A stretch of DNA of 41,640 bases, taken from the NCBI GenBank assembly GCA_029260765.1, contig JAJDCP010000136.1, positions 1-41,640 on the forward strand, read 5' to 3'. Under the pieces are notes generated by a model. That model worked only from the letters and a program-made list of their open reading frames with translations. It was not told where the DNA came from and did no database searches. Position numbers and translations under genes: made by a program. Below, piece after piece: positions 9,416 through 17,152 of this stretch. Position 1 is the stretch's first letter, and the number at the start of each line of letters is the position of its first letter. The DNA comes from Planctomycetota bacterium (GTDB lineage: Bacteria > Planctomycetota > J058 > JAJDCP01).

Positions 9416-9421
9416 GCGAGG

Positions 9422-10438
9422 CTAGGGCGCCTCGAGCACGCGCAGCGCCCGCCGCGCCGCCTCCCGCACTTCCGGGTCGGGGTCGTCGCCCAGCGCCCGC
9501 AGGCTCTCGACGGCCTCGAGCGGCCGCCTGCGCTCGCGGATCTCGTGGGCGGCGTACTCGCGCACCCGGGGATGGGGATCGGCGAGCCGGCGCACGAGCT
9601 CGTCGGCCTCGACGGTGTATTCCACCTCGGCCTCGGCGTCGATCGCCGCCAGCAAACCACCGGCCAGGCCGAACAACACGAGGCCGATGATCGCGATCGC
9701 GATCGCCCATTGCACCGCCTGCACGCGGACCAGCGAGGGGATCAAGACCTGCACCAGACACACTCCGAGGAAGACGAGGCCGGGCCAGACCGGGGGCGCG
9801 CTCAGACCGAGCGTGTAGTAGACGGCGCCGAGCCCGCCGGCGAGCGCGACCCAGCCGAGCGGGACGCAGACCAGCCAGGCGATCAGGCCCGCGACGAAGC
9901 TGCCCTGTGGAGGATCCTTCGTGATTTCGAGGCCGTAGCGGACGAGCAACAGCGTCGCTCCGAGCAGCGCGGTCACCAGCGCGAGCCAGCCGCTCTGGCT
10001 GAAGCCGATGCCGGGCAGCAGCACCGCGGCCTCCGGCTTCGCCGGGTCGTAGTACACCCGCACCGCCGGCGCGTCCCGCATGGCGTGCAGCGCGATGTTG
10101 CAGGCGATCAGCGAGTGGCGATGGCGCCAGCCACGGCCCGGCGTCGTCGAGACGTCGAAGCGGTGCCCCGCGTGCTGGCTGCTGTCGGCCGCGGTGTACG
10201 CGTAGCCGAGCTCGACCCAGACCTCCTCCTGCGCCGTCTCGTAGCTGGTCCCGTAGCGCGCCCGCCCGCGCTCGGCGCTCAGCAGCGTGCCCTCGGTCGA
10301 GGGCCAGCTATACGAGCGCACGGCCTCGTCGAGGCCGTCGCTCAGCGGGATCAGCACGAGGCCGAGGGCGCCGAGGCACAAGCAGGCACAGGGCAGCGCC
10401 CAACGGCGCGAGGTCGAGGGGCGGCGGGAGCTCTGCAT
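9422..10438 (-). CDS. DUF3592 membrane protein with C-terminal HEAT repeats (338 aa)
   Basis: After a first membrane segment (about residues 14-34), a soluble domain has the DUF3592 hallmarks: a W-P-S-T-E-G-T-L-L-S strand near residue 45 and V-R-V-Y-Y-D-P-A-K-P-E-A-A-V-L near residue 125. Four further membrane segments lie between about 145 and 270. The last 60 residues form two HEAT repeats (D-P-H-P-R-V-R-E-Y-A-A and D-P-D-P-E-V-R-E-A-A), probably on the cytoplasmic side. The ATG at 10438 follows CCGAGGACGCCG. A fusion of DUF3592 to HEAT repeats is unusual. The role is unknown, and HEAT repeats generally bind other proteins. Confidence 0.75.
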   Translation of the reverse strand: MQSSRRPSTSRRWALPCACLCLGALGLVLIPLSDGLDEAVRSYSWPSTEGTLLSAERGRARYGTSYETAQEEVWVELGYAYTAADSSQHAGHRFDVSTTPGRGWRHRHSLIACNIALHAMRDAPAVRVYYDPAKPEAAVLLPGIGFSQSGWLALVTALLGATLLLVRYGLEITKDPPQGSFVAGLIAWLVCVPLGWVALAGGLGAVYYTLGLSAPPVWPGLVFLGVCLVQVLIPSLVRVQAVQWAIAIAIIGLVLFGLAGGLLAAIDAEAEVEYTVEADELVRRLADPHPRVREYAAHEIRERRRPLEAVESLRALGDDPDPEVREAARRALRVLEAP

Positions 10439-10692
10439 CGGCGTCCTCGGTGTGGTGCGCTGGTGGATCATACGCAAAGCGCATTCCGGAGATGCCGGCA
10501 TGCCCGCAGCGCGACCTCGCCGCGCGTCTCCGAACTTCTTGCGATTTCGTTGAGCGCAAGCGCTGCCCTCGCCGGCGATACCCCGAAGACACCTCCGATG
10601 TCACCCGGGGGGCTTGCCCATTTTTTTGGCGTTGGAACGCAAAGTTGCGCGCTAACATCACCGGTAACACACTTCACCGCGAAGGGGTTTCT

Positions 10693-11061
10693 ATGTCTGT
10701 CTACGACCGGGCCAAGATATTCGGGAAAGCACCGATCCGTATAACCGGACAGCCAAAGAGCAACAAACGCGGAGGTAAGGTCACCTACACAACGGTGATC
10801 CAGATTATTGGCGAAGGTTTGTATCCCACGCTACCGGACCACAGGCGGGACTCCGAGGCCAGCCTCCTCAAGCGGCGCTATCCAGCAGGGACCTATGTCC
10901 TTCGTACCGAGGAGAAAATCGAGCGTATCAGAATCCAACTCTTGATAGACGTGCGCAAGGGGGGCTTCATAAAAAGAGTCAGCCGAGGAGTCTTCGGTTT
11001 GGGGTTCATTTTGAGTAAGGCTGAGATTCGCCGCCGGCTGAAGCTGGGGCTAAGTCTCTGA
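10693..11061 (+). CDS. Hypothetical small basic protein (122 aa)
   Basis: The ATG at 10693 follows GAAGGGGTTTCT. The protein is strongly basic (V-Y-D-R-A-K-I-F-G-K near the start, many Lys/Arg) with a beta-rich first half and an amphipathic C-terminal helix (S-K-A-E-I-R-R-R-L-K-L-G). Its base composition is visibly less GC-rich than its neighbours, suggesting transfer. TTGGAA at 10632 and TAACAT at 10653 could be a weak promoter, but the 15-base spacing is short. A GC hairpin lies just after the stop. No family recognised. Confidence 0.65.
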   Translation: MSVYDRAKIFGKAPIRITGQPKSNKRGGKVTYTTVIQIIGEGLYPTLPDHRRDSEASLLKRRYPAGTYVLRTEEKIERIRIQLLIDVRKGGFIKRVSRGVFGLGFILSKAEIRRRLKLGLSL

Positions 11062-11082
11062 CCATCGACGGGGACTCGCGCG

Positions 11083-11109
11083 CGCCGGCTCCCCGAGCAC
11101 GAGCCGGCG
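11083..11109 (+). terminator. Perfect 9-bp GC hairpin downstream of 10693-11061
   Basis: CGCCGGCTC at 11083-11091 pairs perfectly with GAGCCGGCG at 11101-11109 around a 9-base loop, 22 bases after the stop codon. There is no T run after it, so it may be a U-less terminator, an mRNA-stabilising hairpin, or chance. Confidence 0.4.
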
Positions 11110-11711
11110 AGAACGCTCGCACGAGAGAGAACACTGGCGCTGTGCTCATGTCGGGACTGACTAGCAGACCGCGGTCTTCTTCCATCGCGACCGACAAGGA
11201 TCCTGGTTGACCGACTTCGTCTACTCCCGGACCTCAAAGAGAGCGCCCGCCCTCCTGACCGACGGCTTGCACCGCGCCCCCCACGCGCTGGCGCAGCTTC
11301 GACCTGGGGATAGGAACCTTGGCTCTCGCAGCCGGCTCAGGGAGGAACCAGTCGCGTCCGCAGCAGCCTGTCGAAGACGCTCGGGCCGCGACTGAAGCAG
11401 GGCTGTAGAGTCGCGAGCAGCCATCCGCCCGCGAGCCCGGCACCAGAGCTCCTGACACGGGTTCGATGCAAAGGGGCTGGAGGGGTTTTAGCGGCTCCTA
11501 TCCGTTGCGACCGCTGGCTGTACCGAATCGAAGCCGTCTTCTGTGAAGGAGCTCTGGCGGAGGTTGTATCCAGAGGCTCTGGGTTCACCATACGGATCGA
11601 TCATCTCGTCGGTCATAGACCGACGCTACAGGCGGCTCTCAGCAGATCGAAGGCATCGACCAAACCTGATCAAAGGTCCCGGAGCGAAGTCTCAATCAAG
11701 AGTTGTCCATG
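11110..11711. other. Intergenic, nothing recognised
   Basis: About 600 bases with no convincing reading frame on either strand. I looked for remnants, repeat copies and att-like sites and saw none. Confidence 0.5.
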
Positions 11712-11951
11712 TCAGGAGCTCTGGGCACAGAGCCACCAACCGCCGGGCCAATAGGGGGCCGTCAGCCAGGCGATGGCCAGCGGGGCCCAGACCACAAGCT
11801 GGCGAGACAGACGTCGGAGTCGGGATGCCGGCGGGCCGCTGCTGGTCACGACAAGTCCGAACAGCGCCAGGACAGGGCCATGGGGAAACAGCACCGCACA
11901 CAGCAGGCTGACCGCGCCGATCAACAACAGTGTGGAGAGCGTGATCAGCAT
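11712..11951 (-). CDS. Small membrane protein, possibly a fragment (79 aa)
   Basis: The frame encodes two or three hydrophobic segments: L-I-T-L-S-T-L-L-L-I-G-A-V-S-L-L, then L-A-L-F-G-L-V-V, then L-V-V-W-A-P-L-A-I-A-W-L. It ends W-W-L-C-A-Q-S-S. The hydrophobic reading continues upstream of the ATG (I-L-E-V-L-A-V-A), and a GGGAGAGGGAGG lies at about 11990, so the original start may have been lost or mutated. It adjoins a plus-strand coding fragment at about 11990, so it may be the end of a broken gene. Confidence 0.45.
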   Translation of the reverse strand: MLITLSTLLLIGAVSLLCAVLFPHGPVLALFGLVVTSSGPPASRLRRLSRQLVVWAPLAIAWLTAPYWPGGWWLCAQSS

Positions 11952-11995
11952 CGCGACGGCCAGGACTTCGAGGATGGTGGCCTCCCTCTCCCGCC

Positions 11996-12298
11996 TGCCG
12001 GCGGCGCTGGACCCAGGCCCACAGCACCGCCCTGATCGTGCAGGCCTACCCGGAGTCCCTCGAGCACCTCGAGGCGCTGTGGCGCACGCCCCTGGTCGAC
12101 GGCTCCCTCGCGCGTTTTGTCGCCGACGAAGACCTCGTCGCCGGGCTGCCGGCCGTGGTCGAGGCCTGCGTGCACGCCCTCGACAGCCTCGCCGCCGCGG
12201 AAGCCGAGGGAGAGGTGGAGCGCGCCGAGGAGCTCGGGGCGCGGCGGGCGGCTGCGCGGGAGAGGCTCGGTGCGAGCGACCAGGCCGCGCTCAAGGAT
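11996..12298 (+). pseudogene. Internal coding fragment of an unknown protein
   Basis: The plus-strand frame reads W-T-Q-A-H-S-T-A-L-I-V-Q-A-Y-P-E-S-L-E-H-L-E-A-L-W and continues through an Ala/Glu-rich helix to R-L-G-A-S-D-Q-A-A. Third-position GC is strong, as in a real gene, but there is no convincing start, and coding character stops at about 12298 where the oppositely oriented membrane gene also loses its reading. I interpret it as a piece of a helical protein brought in by rearrangement. Confidence 0.4.
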
Positions 12299-12720
12299 AA
12301 AAAGGCGCGCAAGACAGGCAGATTGGCAGGGTCCTTCCGTGCTCGCCAGACCATGTTGAGGTGCGCGGCTGCCATCATGAGGGAGACGATCGCCATGGAA
12401 CCGCACCACCTGGAGATGGCACCGGGAAGCGCAGCGACAACGAGAAACTCTGCGGCTCCGAGAAGAAAAGGCAGGATTGAATCGGCGAGCGAGGGAATCC
12501 AGATCAGACTCGTCGCCCCCATCATAAACTCATGCCATATGGCGACGACCATCATGAAAGTGGCCGCTGAAAGTAGCCAATGGGGCAGATCAAAGCCTCC
12601 GTGTGCTTCGTAGATCGTGATTGCCAAGAACCCGAAGACCACGCTTTGGATGACACTCAGGACTGTGAGATACGTGGCAGTGAACTGTCCTTCGATACGC
12701 GCTCGAATCTGAGCTGACAT
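12046..12720 (-). CDS. Membrane protein with lost C-terminus (first ~140 aa convincing)
   Basis: From the ATG at 12720 (after CCCAAGGGAGAGACC, a good ribosome site) about 140 residues encode four hydrophobic segments: L-T-V-L-S-V-I-Q-S-V-V-F-G-F-L-A-I-T-I, L-L-S-A-A-T-F-M-M-V-V-A-I-W, S-I-L-P-F-L-L-G-A-A-E-F-L-V-V and S-M-A-I-V-S-L-M-M-A-A. Acidic and His residues near the segments (H-E-F-M-M-G-A) could be functional. After K-D-P-A-N-L-P-V-L-R-A-F the frame stays open to 12046 but becomes Ser/Arg/Ala shadow of a plus-strand fragment, so the gene is probably 3'-truncated near 12300. Family not recognised. Confidence 0.55.
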   Translation of the reverse strand: MSAQIRARIEGQFTATYLTVLSVIQSVVFGFLAITIYEAHGGFDLPHWLLSAATFMMVVAIWHEFMMGATSLIWIPSLADSILPFLLGAAEFLVVAALPGAISRWCGSMAIVSLMMAAAHLNMVWRARKDPANLPVLRAFLSLSAAWSLAPSLSRAAARRAPSSSARSTSPSASAAARLSRACTQASTTAGSPATRSSSATKRAREPSTRGVRHSASRCSRDSG

Positions 12721-13021
12721 GGTCTCTCCCTTGGGGCGAAGTCTCCGTTACGGTCCCCTTCTCAATTGGAACCATGGATGGCGCTTCAACTGTTTCGGCA
12801 CCTGTGCCTCGATCTCTCCGGAGCTTGGCGAGTGTCGGCGGCACCATGGGCGAGCCCTCAATGTACCTCGCGGCAATGGTCTGTGCCGCGACCGTCGGTC
12901 GCGGCCTCCTCGAGCGCGCGCCGTGACAAGCTCGACGGCACATCGCAAGGTCGTCGACACGCCGCGGGCTCGGTGTGACGGTCCGACCCGGGTACGCAGC
13001 CCTCACGCGACGGAGCAGCCC
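12721..13021. other. Intergenic between divergent genes
   Basis: About 300 bases between the divergent membrane genes at 12720 and 13022. I see no gene, repeat or obvious promoter in it. Confidence 0.45.
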
Positions 13022-13267
13022 ATGACCCTCGAAGCAGCCCAGACCTTTTTTGGATATTGCAGCCTGATCAATGCAGGCATCCTGGTTTTCTCCTCCATCA
13101 AGATCGTCCTGATACGAAAGTGGGCGTCGAAGATCCACGGCAGAATGTTCAACATGAGCGAAACCGAAATCTCGCGTGCCTACTTTCAGTTCCTTGCGCA
13201 ACACAAGCTTGCTTTCATTGTCTTCAACCTGGTGCCCTACTTGGCGCTTTCGGCCATGTCGGGGTGA
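13022..13267 (+). CDS. DUF6868 family small membrane protein (81 aa)
   Basis: The protein begins M-T-L-E-A-A-Q-T-F-F-G-Y-C-S-L-I-N. It contains K-I-H-G-R-M-F-N-M-S-E near residue 38 and ends with N-L-V-P-Y-L-A-L. These are the three marks of the DUF6868 family: an N-terminal W/Y-C-x-x-I-N segment, H-G-R-x-F-x-(L/M)-S in the middle, and F-N-(L/M)-V-P-Y-L-A at the end. Two membrane segments are predicted (about 8-28 and 60-78). The length is that of the family. The ATG at 13022 follows GACGGAGCAGCCC. Its role in the inner membrane is unknown. Confidence 0.8.
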   Translation: MTLEAAQTFFGYCSLINAGILVFSSIKIVLIRKWASKIHGRMFNMSETEISRAYFQFLAQHKLAFIVFNLVPYLALSAMSG

Positions 13268-13639
13268 CGCAGACCAATTCGCTGGAGAGCATGGGCGCCT
13301 CCCATCAAATGTCCGATGGAGAAGCTGGCTAAGCGTTCAAATCAAGTGGATCGTTGGCGAACGGAATCCAGACACCCGGAACTCCGGGTGGGTCTGAACT
13401 AGCGTCAACAATCATTGGCCTCACCTCCGTGCGACGGGGATCTCTGGGAGACCAGGACTGAAGAAGTTGTCATGGACATCTCCCTTGCAGGTACTTGGGA
13501 TTTCTCAAGGTGCGGTTCCTGAAGGAACGAGCACGGAGCCAGCTCTGAGCTCGAGCTGGAGCTGGAGAATGCTTCGCCGGACCTGTCCGCAGCGCTCCGG
13601 AGTGGAAGGGCTGAACTTGGACTGAGATGGGAAGGAGCG

Positions 13640-13740
13640 ACGGATGGACATAGATCAACACGGATTGCCTCACAGCGACCGAGCACCGACTATGCTGTCC
13701 GCGTTCCCCGTCTGGTCCGTGTTTATCCGCGTTCATCCGT
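13640..13740. repeat. Imperfect inverted repeat, 26-base arms
   Basis: Bases 13640-13665 (ACGGATGGACATAGATCAAC and on) and 13715-13740 (GTTTATCCGCGTTCATCCGT at the end) are reverse complements at 20 of 26 positions, separated by 49 bases. The CCGTGTTTATCCGCGTTCAT type of sequence is one I have seen as a dispersed element in many unrelated bacterial genomes. The stretch 13268-13934 contains no gene I can support. Confidence 0.55.
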
Positions 13741-13934
13741 TGCGGCTCCCGGTCGGGCGCGTGCCGCGCTGGGACCGTTGCCCAGGTAAGCAATCTGGCA
13801 GGCACTGGCTGCTGGTGTGGCGGCTCCAGGCTTCCCGGAGGCCTCTTGAGGATGGCCCACCCCAGCTCAGGACTTGACCCCCAATACCACTCAAGTACAA
13901 TTGTACATGTCTCGTGGTGGAGCAGGACTTGGGC

Positions 13935-14328
13935 ATGGTCGTCGACACATCGACACTGATCGCAATCGTCGCGAACGAGCCCAAAAAGGCGGACACTCGT
14001 TCAGCGAACGAAAGGCCACCAACTTGTGGCACCGGCTTCGGTCCACTGGGAAGTCGGCAACGCGTTCAGCGCTATGCTCAAGCGTTATCGCATCACCGTC
14101 GAGCAGGCTCGACGGGCGATTGAAGTGTACAAGTCCATCCCTGTGCGGCTGATTGATGTCGACCTCGGCCACGCTGTGGAGCTGGCCGCCAGGCTCAAGA
14201 TCTATGCATACGACGCCTACCTGCTCGCTGCAGCTCAGCGCACGGGAGCGCCTCTACTCACGCTTGATTACGGCCTTCGCCTCGCAGCCACTAGCGCCGG
14301 TGTGGACGTCTTGGAGGTCGCGCCATGA
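13935..14328 (+). pseudogene. PIN-domain (VapC-like) toxin, frameshifted
   Basis: PIN ribonuclease toxins cleave RNA through a cluster of acidic residues. Here the first acidic motif is present as M-V-V-D-T-S-T-L-I-A-I at the ATG (13935). The next frame carries V-A-P-A-S-V-H-W-E-V-G-N-A (second acidic residue), the Y-A-Y-D-A-Y-L-L-A-A-A motif, and L-L-T-L-D near the end. The two frames join if one base is removed from the A5-G2 run near 13990, giving N-E-P-K-K-R-T-L-V-Q. The toxin is therefore broken by a single-base insertion, or this is a sequencing error. The stop overlaps the start of an antitoxin-like gene as ATGA, showing they formed one operon with the toxin first. Confidence 0.8.
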
Positions 14329-14546
14329 GAATCTAAACATACTCTGAAGCTCGGCAGCACCTGTCAGCCTTGGTCGATGAGGCCAGTAAACAAGGCGCGG
14401 TCGGCATCCGTAGACGCAATGGGCACACCTATGTCATCCGACCGGCGCCTGCTAGGGGTTCGCCTTTGGATGTGCCTGGTCTGGATCTCGGAATCACGAC
14501 TGAGGAGATCCTTTCCGCGATCCGGGAAGGGCGCCGTCCAGCATAG
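14325..14546 (+). pseudogene. Phd/YefM-type antitoxin with a stop at codon 4
   Basis: Starting at the ATG that overlaps the toxin stop, the frame reads M-R-I-stop-T-Y-S-E-A-R-Q-H-L-S-A-L-V-D-E-A. It continues V-G-I-R-R-R-N-G-H-T-Y-V-I-R-P, then L-D-V-P-G-L-D-L-G-I-T-T-E-E-I, and ends G-R-R-P-A at the TAG at 14544-14546. Y-S-E-A-R-Q-x-L-x-x-L-x-D-E-A is the signature of the Phd/YefM DNA-binding fold, and the C-terminal E-I-L-S-A-I-R-E-G-R-R matches antitoxins that pair with PIN toxins. The TAA at codon 4 would be a Tyr codon (TAC or TAT) in a working gene. With the toxin also broken, the pair looks dead. Confidence 0.75.
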
Positions 14547-14746
14547 TAGCTCTGTGCCGTGCTGAATGGCTCCCCCGGCGGGAGATTGTGCGATTTCAGC
14601 CCTGCAAAGGAGCCGGTGGAAGTCAGCGAAGAAGCACCCATGGCAACCAGTCTCGTTCAGAGATCGCTGCCCGGAAGCGGGCCGCGAACATGGGTCGAAC
14701 CGATCGCCGAGCAAATCTCGTTTGGTCATCACTCGGAGAGGCAAAC

Positions 14747-17050
14747 ATGAGCTTGCGACACGCACACGTTTCGGGACAGTCGGGCTTCGACCTCGAAGAC
14801 TACGTCGGCGCGGACTATTTCCTGCGCGTCGTGCAGGCCTTGCACGCCGCGGCCAAGGTGCGCGGTGAGATGAGCTGGCCGTTGACCGACATGCTCGGCG
14901 ACGCATGGCCGGGCGAGGATCGCCGCTTCCTCCGCTTCGGCACCCCGACCGCGGCTGCCTTCGACGAGGATGTCCGGGAGCCGGTGTTGGTGGTGCAGTG
15001 GCCCGTGGTCTTCGCCAGGGCCGGGCGATTCACAGTCACGGGCATGGCGGATCCTGGGCGGGTGAGAGCGCTGGCGGCTGCGGCGGCCGCCGCGGCTGCC
15101 GCCGCGGACACGGCGACGCCGCCTGCGGCGGAAGGGCTCGAGCCAGCGGAGGGGCGGCGCCGCAACACCGTTGACCCCGCGCGCGCCCTGGGTCGGAGCA
15201 CCAGTCGGGTGGAGGATGGCTCGCCGCTGGGCCCCGGCGGAGTTGCCAGCGCAGAGCCGCGCACTCCACGCGAGCGAGTGCGGCGGTCGCGGCACGTGGA
15301 CCGGGTCACGCTTCAGCTCCGGCTGTCGCTGCGGGTCGGCTTGATGCAGCTCCACGTCGAACGCGCCACCCTGGGTACCGACCGAGACCGAGAGATTGAG
15401 CACCCGGTCCTGAGCTCTCTGTGGCCGACAATCCGGGCCATCCTTCGGAACCAGCTGGCGAGTGCTTTCCAGTCGCAACCCTTCGGCCTGACGGCCGGCC
15501 TCAGCGGCCTGCGCCGGCTGAACATGCAGTTCCTGCGCCGCGGCGACGGTTTCGCCCCATGCGTCGCGGCCTTGATCAACGTCGACATGGACCTCGAGGG
15601 GTACCATGCAGCGGAGGAGCATGCCACCCAGCGTGCTGTCGGGATGCTCTCCGTCTTGCAGGGACGCCTCATGTTCCACGAGATCCGCAAGGAAGGCGAC
15701 GGCTTCATCACGCTGAATCTGCCGGCGGCGGAGGTCGTGGCCTCGCTCGATCGTAACGAGGTGGGCGGGCTCATGGCGAATCGAGGCTGGACGGCCGAGA
15801 TCGACGAGAGCGACTCACGGGGCTTCGGGTTGCGCTTCCTGAGAGCCGATGGCAGGAGCGTCACGCCGAATGCAGCGCTGTCGGCCTGGACCGCCTATCG
15901 CAACCGCACCCCCTACGACCCGGCTCGCGGGCGGCCCGAGAAAATCGAGAACCAGCTCCTCGATGGCGAGGACATGCGGGTGGGGCTGGGGCCGGCTTTC
16001 TTTGCCCGCATGCAGCACGCCATGCGCAACGGCCTCACCGGCGGCTACTCCGACGAAGACGAGCCAAAGATCGAGCTCGCTGGGTGGGAGGGCAGGCTGC
16101 GCGAGCTGACCCTGCGCCCGCACGCCGATCGGATCGAGATCCTCCTCGAGCTGACCTTCGACTCGAGCAAGGGCGATCTCAGCTTCTTCTCCGTCTTTGC
16201 TGAGCACGGTTTCGGCTCCAAGACGGCCGAGCTGACGCTTCAGGTCCAGGTTCGGCCCAAGCTGAAGGCAGGGGTGCTGACCTTCAACACCGACCTGACC
16301 TCGGTCGACTTGCGCCACTCCTTCATCGATGCCCGGAAGCGCGCGGTCCGTATGGAGTTCACCGGGGAGCAATTGGGCCGGACCTTGGTCGCAGACGAGG
16401 AGCAGCGCGAGCTGTATACGGCACTTGACCTGGCCATGGAGGAGAAGCTCCGCGATCAGATCCAGCCATTCCTCCGCCAGAAGGTCGCGGCGGGCTTCCC
16501 GGCCCTGGACGCGATCCAGAAGGCAGAGATCGTGGTCGACTCGGGCGTGGCCGATTCCTGGCCGCTGTACGCCGTGGATGAGGTCCTTCTCCACCGGACC
16601 GCGAGCTGGGCCCTCGACGCGCAGGGGCTGTCCTTTGTGATCGAGGCCGGGACGCTGGCGCGCAAGAGGGGGCGGCAGGCCCAGCTTGTACGCGTCTCGC
16701 GGGGCCCCGGCGGCGACGACGAGCTCGGCGAGATGCGCGGGCTGGTCCTCCGGGCGAACGTCGGCGGAAGCTCCCGCCAGATTTCGCTTCGCAAGGCCAA
16801 GCTGCACCGCGAGCGGGGTTGGCTGAGCCAAATCCCGATCAGGCTCACCGCCATCCAGCGCGTGTTTGGGACTCCGGTCGCCGCGCGCACCTTCAAGGGC
16901 GTGGTGCTTACCTGCGCCGAGCTCCTCGAGCTGATCGAGCACGACATCGTGCGCGTGGCTAACGGAGTGACCCTCGAGGCTGGCGACGAGGCAAGCTCCA
17001 CGTTCTATCGGCCCCCGCCGGAGCTGACCGAGTTCGAGGTCGAGCTCTAG
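14747..17050 (+). CDS. Uncharacterised 767-aa protein with poly-Ala linker
   Basis: The ATG at 14747 follows CTCGGAGAGGCAAAC. The reading frame is open further upstream, but that part overlaps non-coding sequence. An N-terminal region (1-107) is followed by 11 consecutive Ala residues (110-120) and a Pro/Gly/Arg-rich disordered stretch to about 180. A long alternating beta-strand/amphipathic-helix body follows. Two parts of the body look alike in layout: a strand-rich segment (V-T-L-Q-L-R-L-S-L-R-V) leading to a helix I-R-A-I-L-R-N-Q-L-A-S-A-F, and a second (I-E-I-L-L-E-L-T-F-D) leading to L-R-D-Q-I-Q-P-F-L-R-Q-K-V. No signal peptide or membrane segment. The strand-helix alternation is faintly like lipid-binding TULIP folds, but that is only an impression. 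No family recognised. Confidence 0.75.
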   Translation: MSLRHAHVSGQSGFDLEDYVGADYFLRVVQALHAAAKVRGEMSWPLTDMLGDAWPGEDRRFLRFGTPTAAAFDEDVREPVLVVQWPVVFARAGRFTVTGMADPGRVRALAAAAAAAAAAADTATPPAAEGLEPAEGRRRNTVDPARALGRSTSRVEDGSPLGPGGVASAEPRTPRERVRRSRHVDRVTLQLRLSLRVGLMQLHVERATLGTDRDREIEHPVLSSLWPTIRAILRNQLASAFQSQPFGLTAGLSGLRRLNMQFLRRGDGFAPCVAALINVDMDLEGYHAAEEHATQRAVGMLSVLQGRLMFHEIRKEGDGFITLNLPAAEVVASLDRNEVGGLMANRGWTAEIDESDSRGFGLRFLRADGRSVTPNAALSAWTAYRNRTPYDPARGRPEKIENQLLDGEDMRVGLGPAFFARMQHAMRNGLTGGYSDEDEPKIELAGWEGRLRELTLRPHADRIEILLELTFDSSKGDLSFFSVFAEHGFGSKTAELTLQVQVRPKLKAGVLTFNTDLTSVDLRHSFIDARKRAVRMEFTGEQLGRTLVADEEQRELYTALDLAMEEKLRDQIQPFLRQKVAAGFPALDAIQKAEIVVDSGVADSWPLYAVDEVLLHRTASWALDAQGLSFVIEAGTLARKRGRQAQLVRVSRGPGGDDELGEMRGLVLRANVGGSSRQISLRKAKLHRERGWLSQIPIRLTAIQRVFGTPVAARTFKGVVLTCAELLELIEHDIVRVANGVTLEAGDEASSTFYRPPPELTEFEVEL

Positions 17051-17152
17051 CCTAGAGTTTGGCACTTTCGCTGGCCGCGTTCCGTAAGACCGTCTCGCTG
17101 CAGGGGGGGAGAAACCGCTGCGGACACGGCCTCCAGCCGCTGCCGCGTCGGT

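Noticed and set aside
9545..10744. A 399-residue plus-strand frame opposite the DUF3592 gene
   Set aside because: Rich in Arg, Asp, Gln and His, with no hydrophobic segments. The minus strand shows membrane helices, a family motif and HEAT repeats.
15815..17065. A 416-residue minus-strand frame opposite the 767-aa gene
   Set aside because: Composition (Leu/Asp/Arg/His-rich without hydrophobic core pattern) and lack of a start site make it a shadow.
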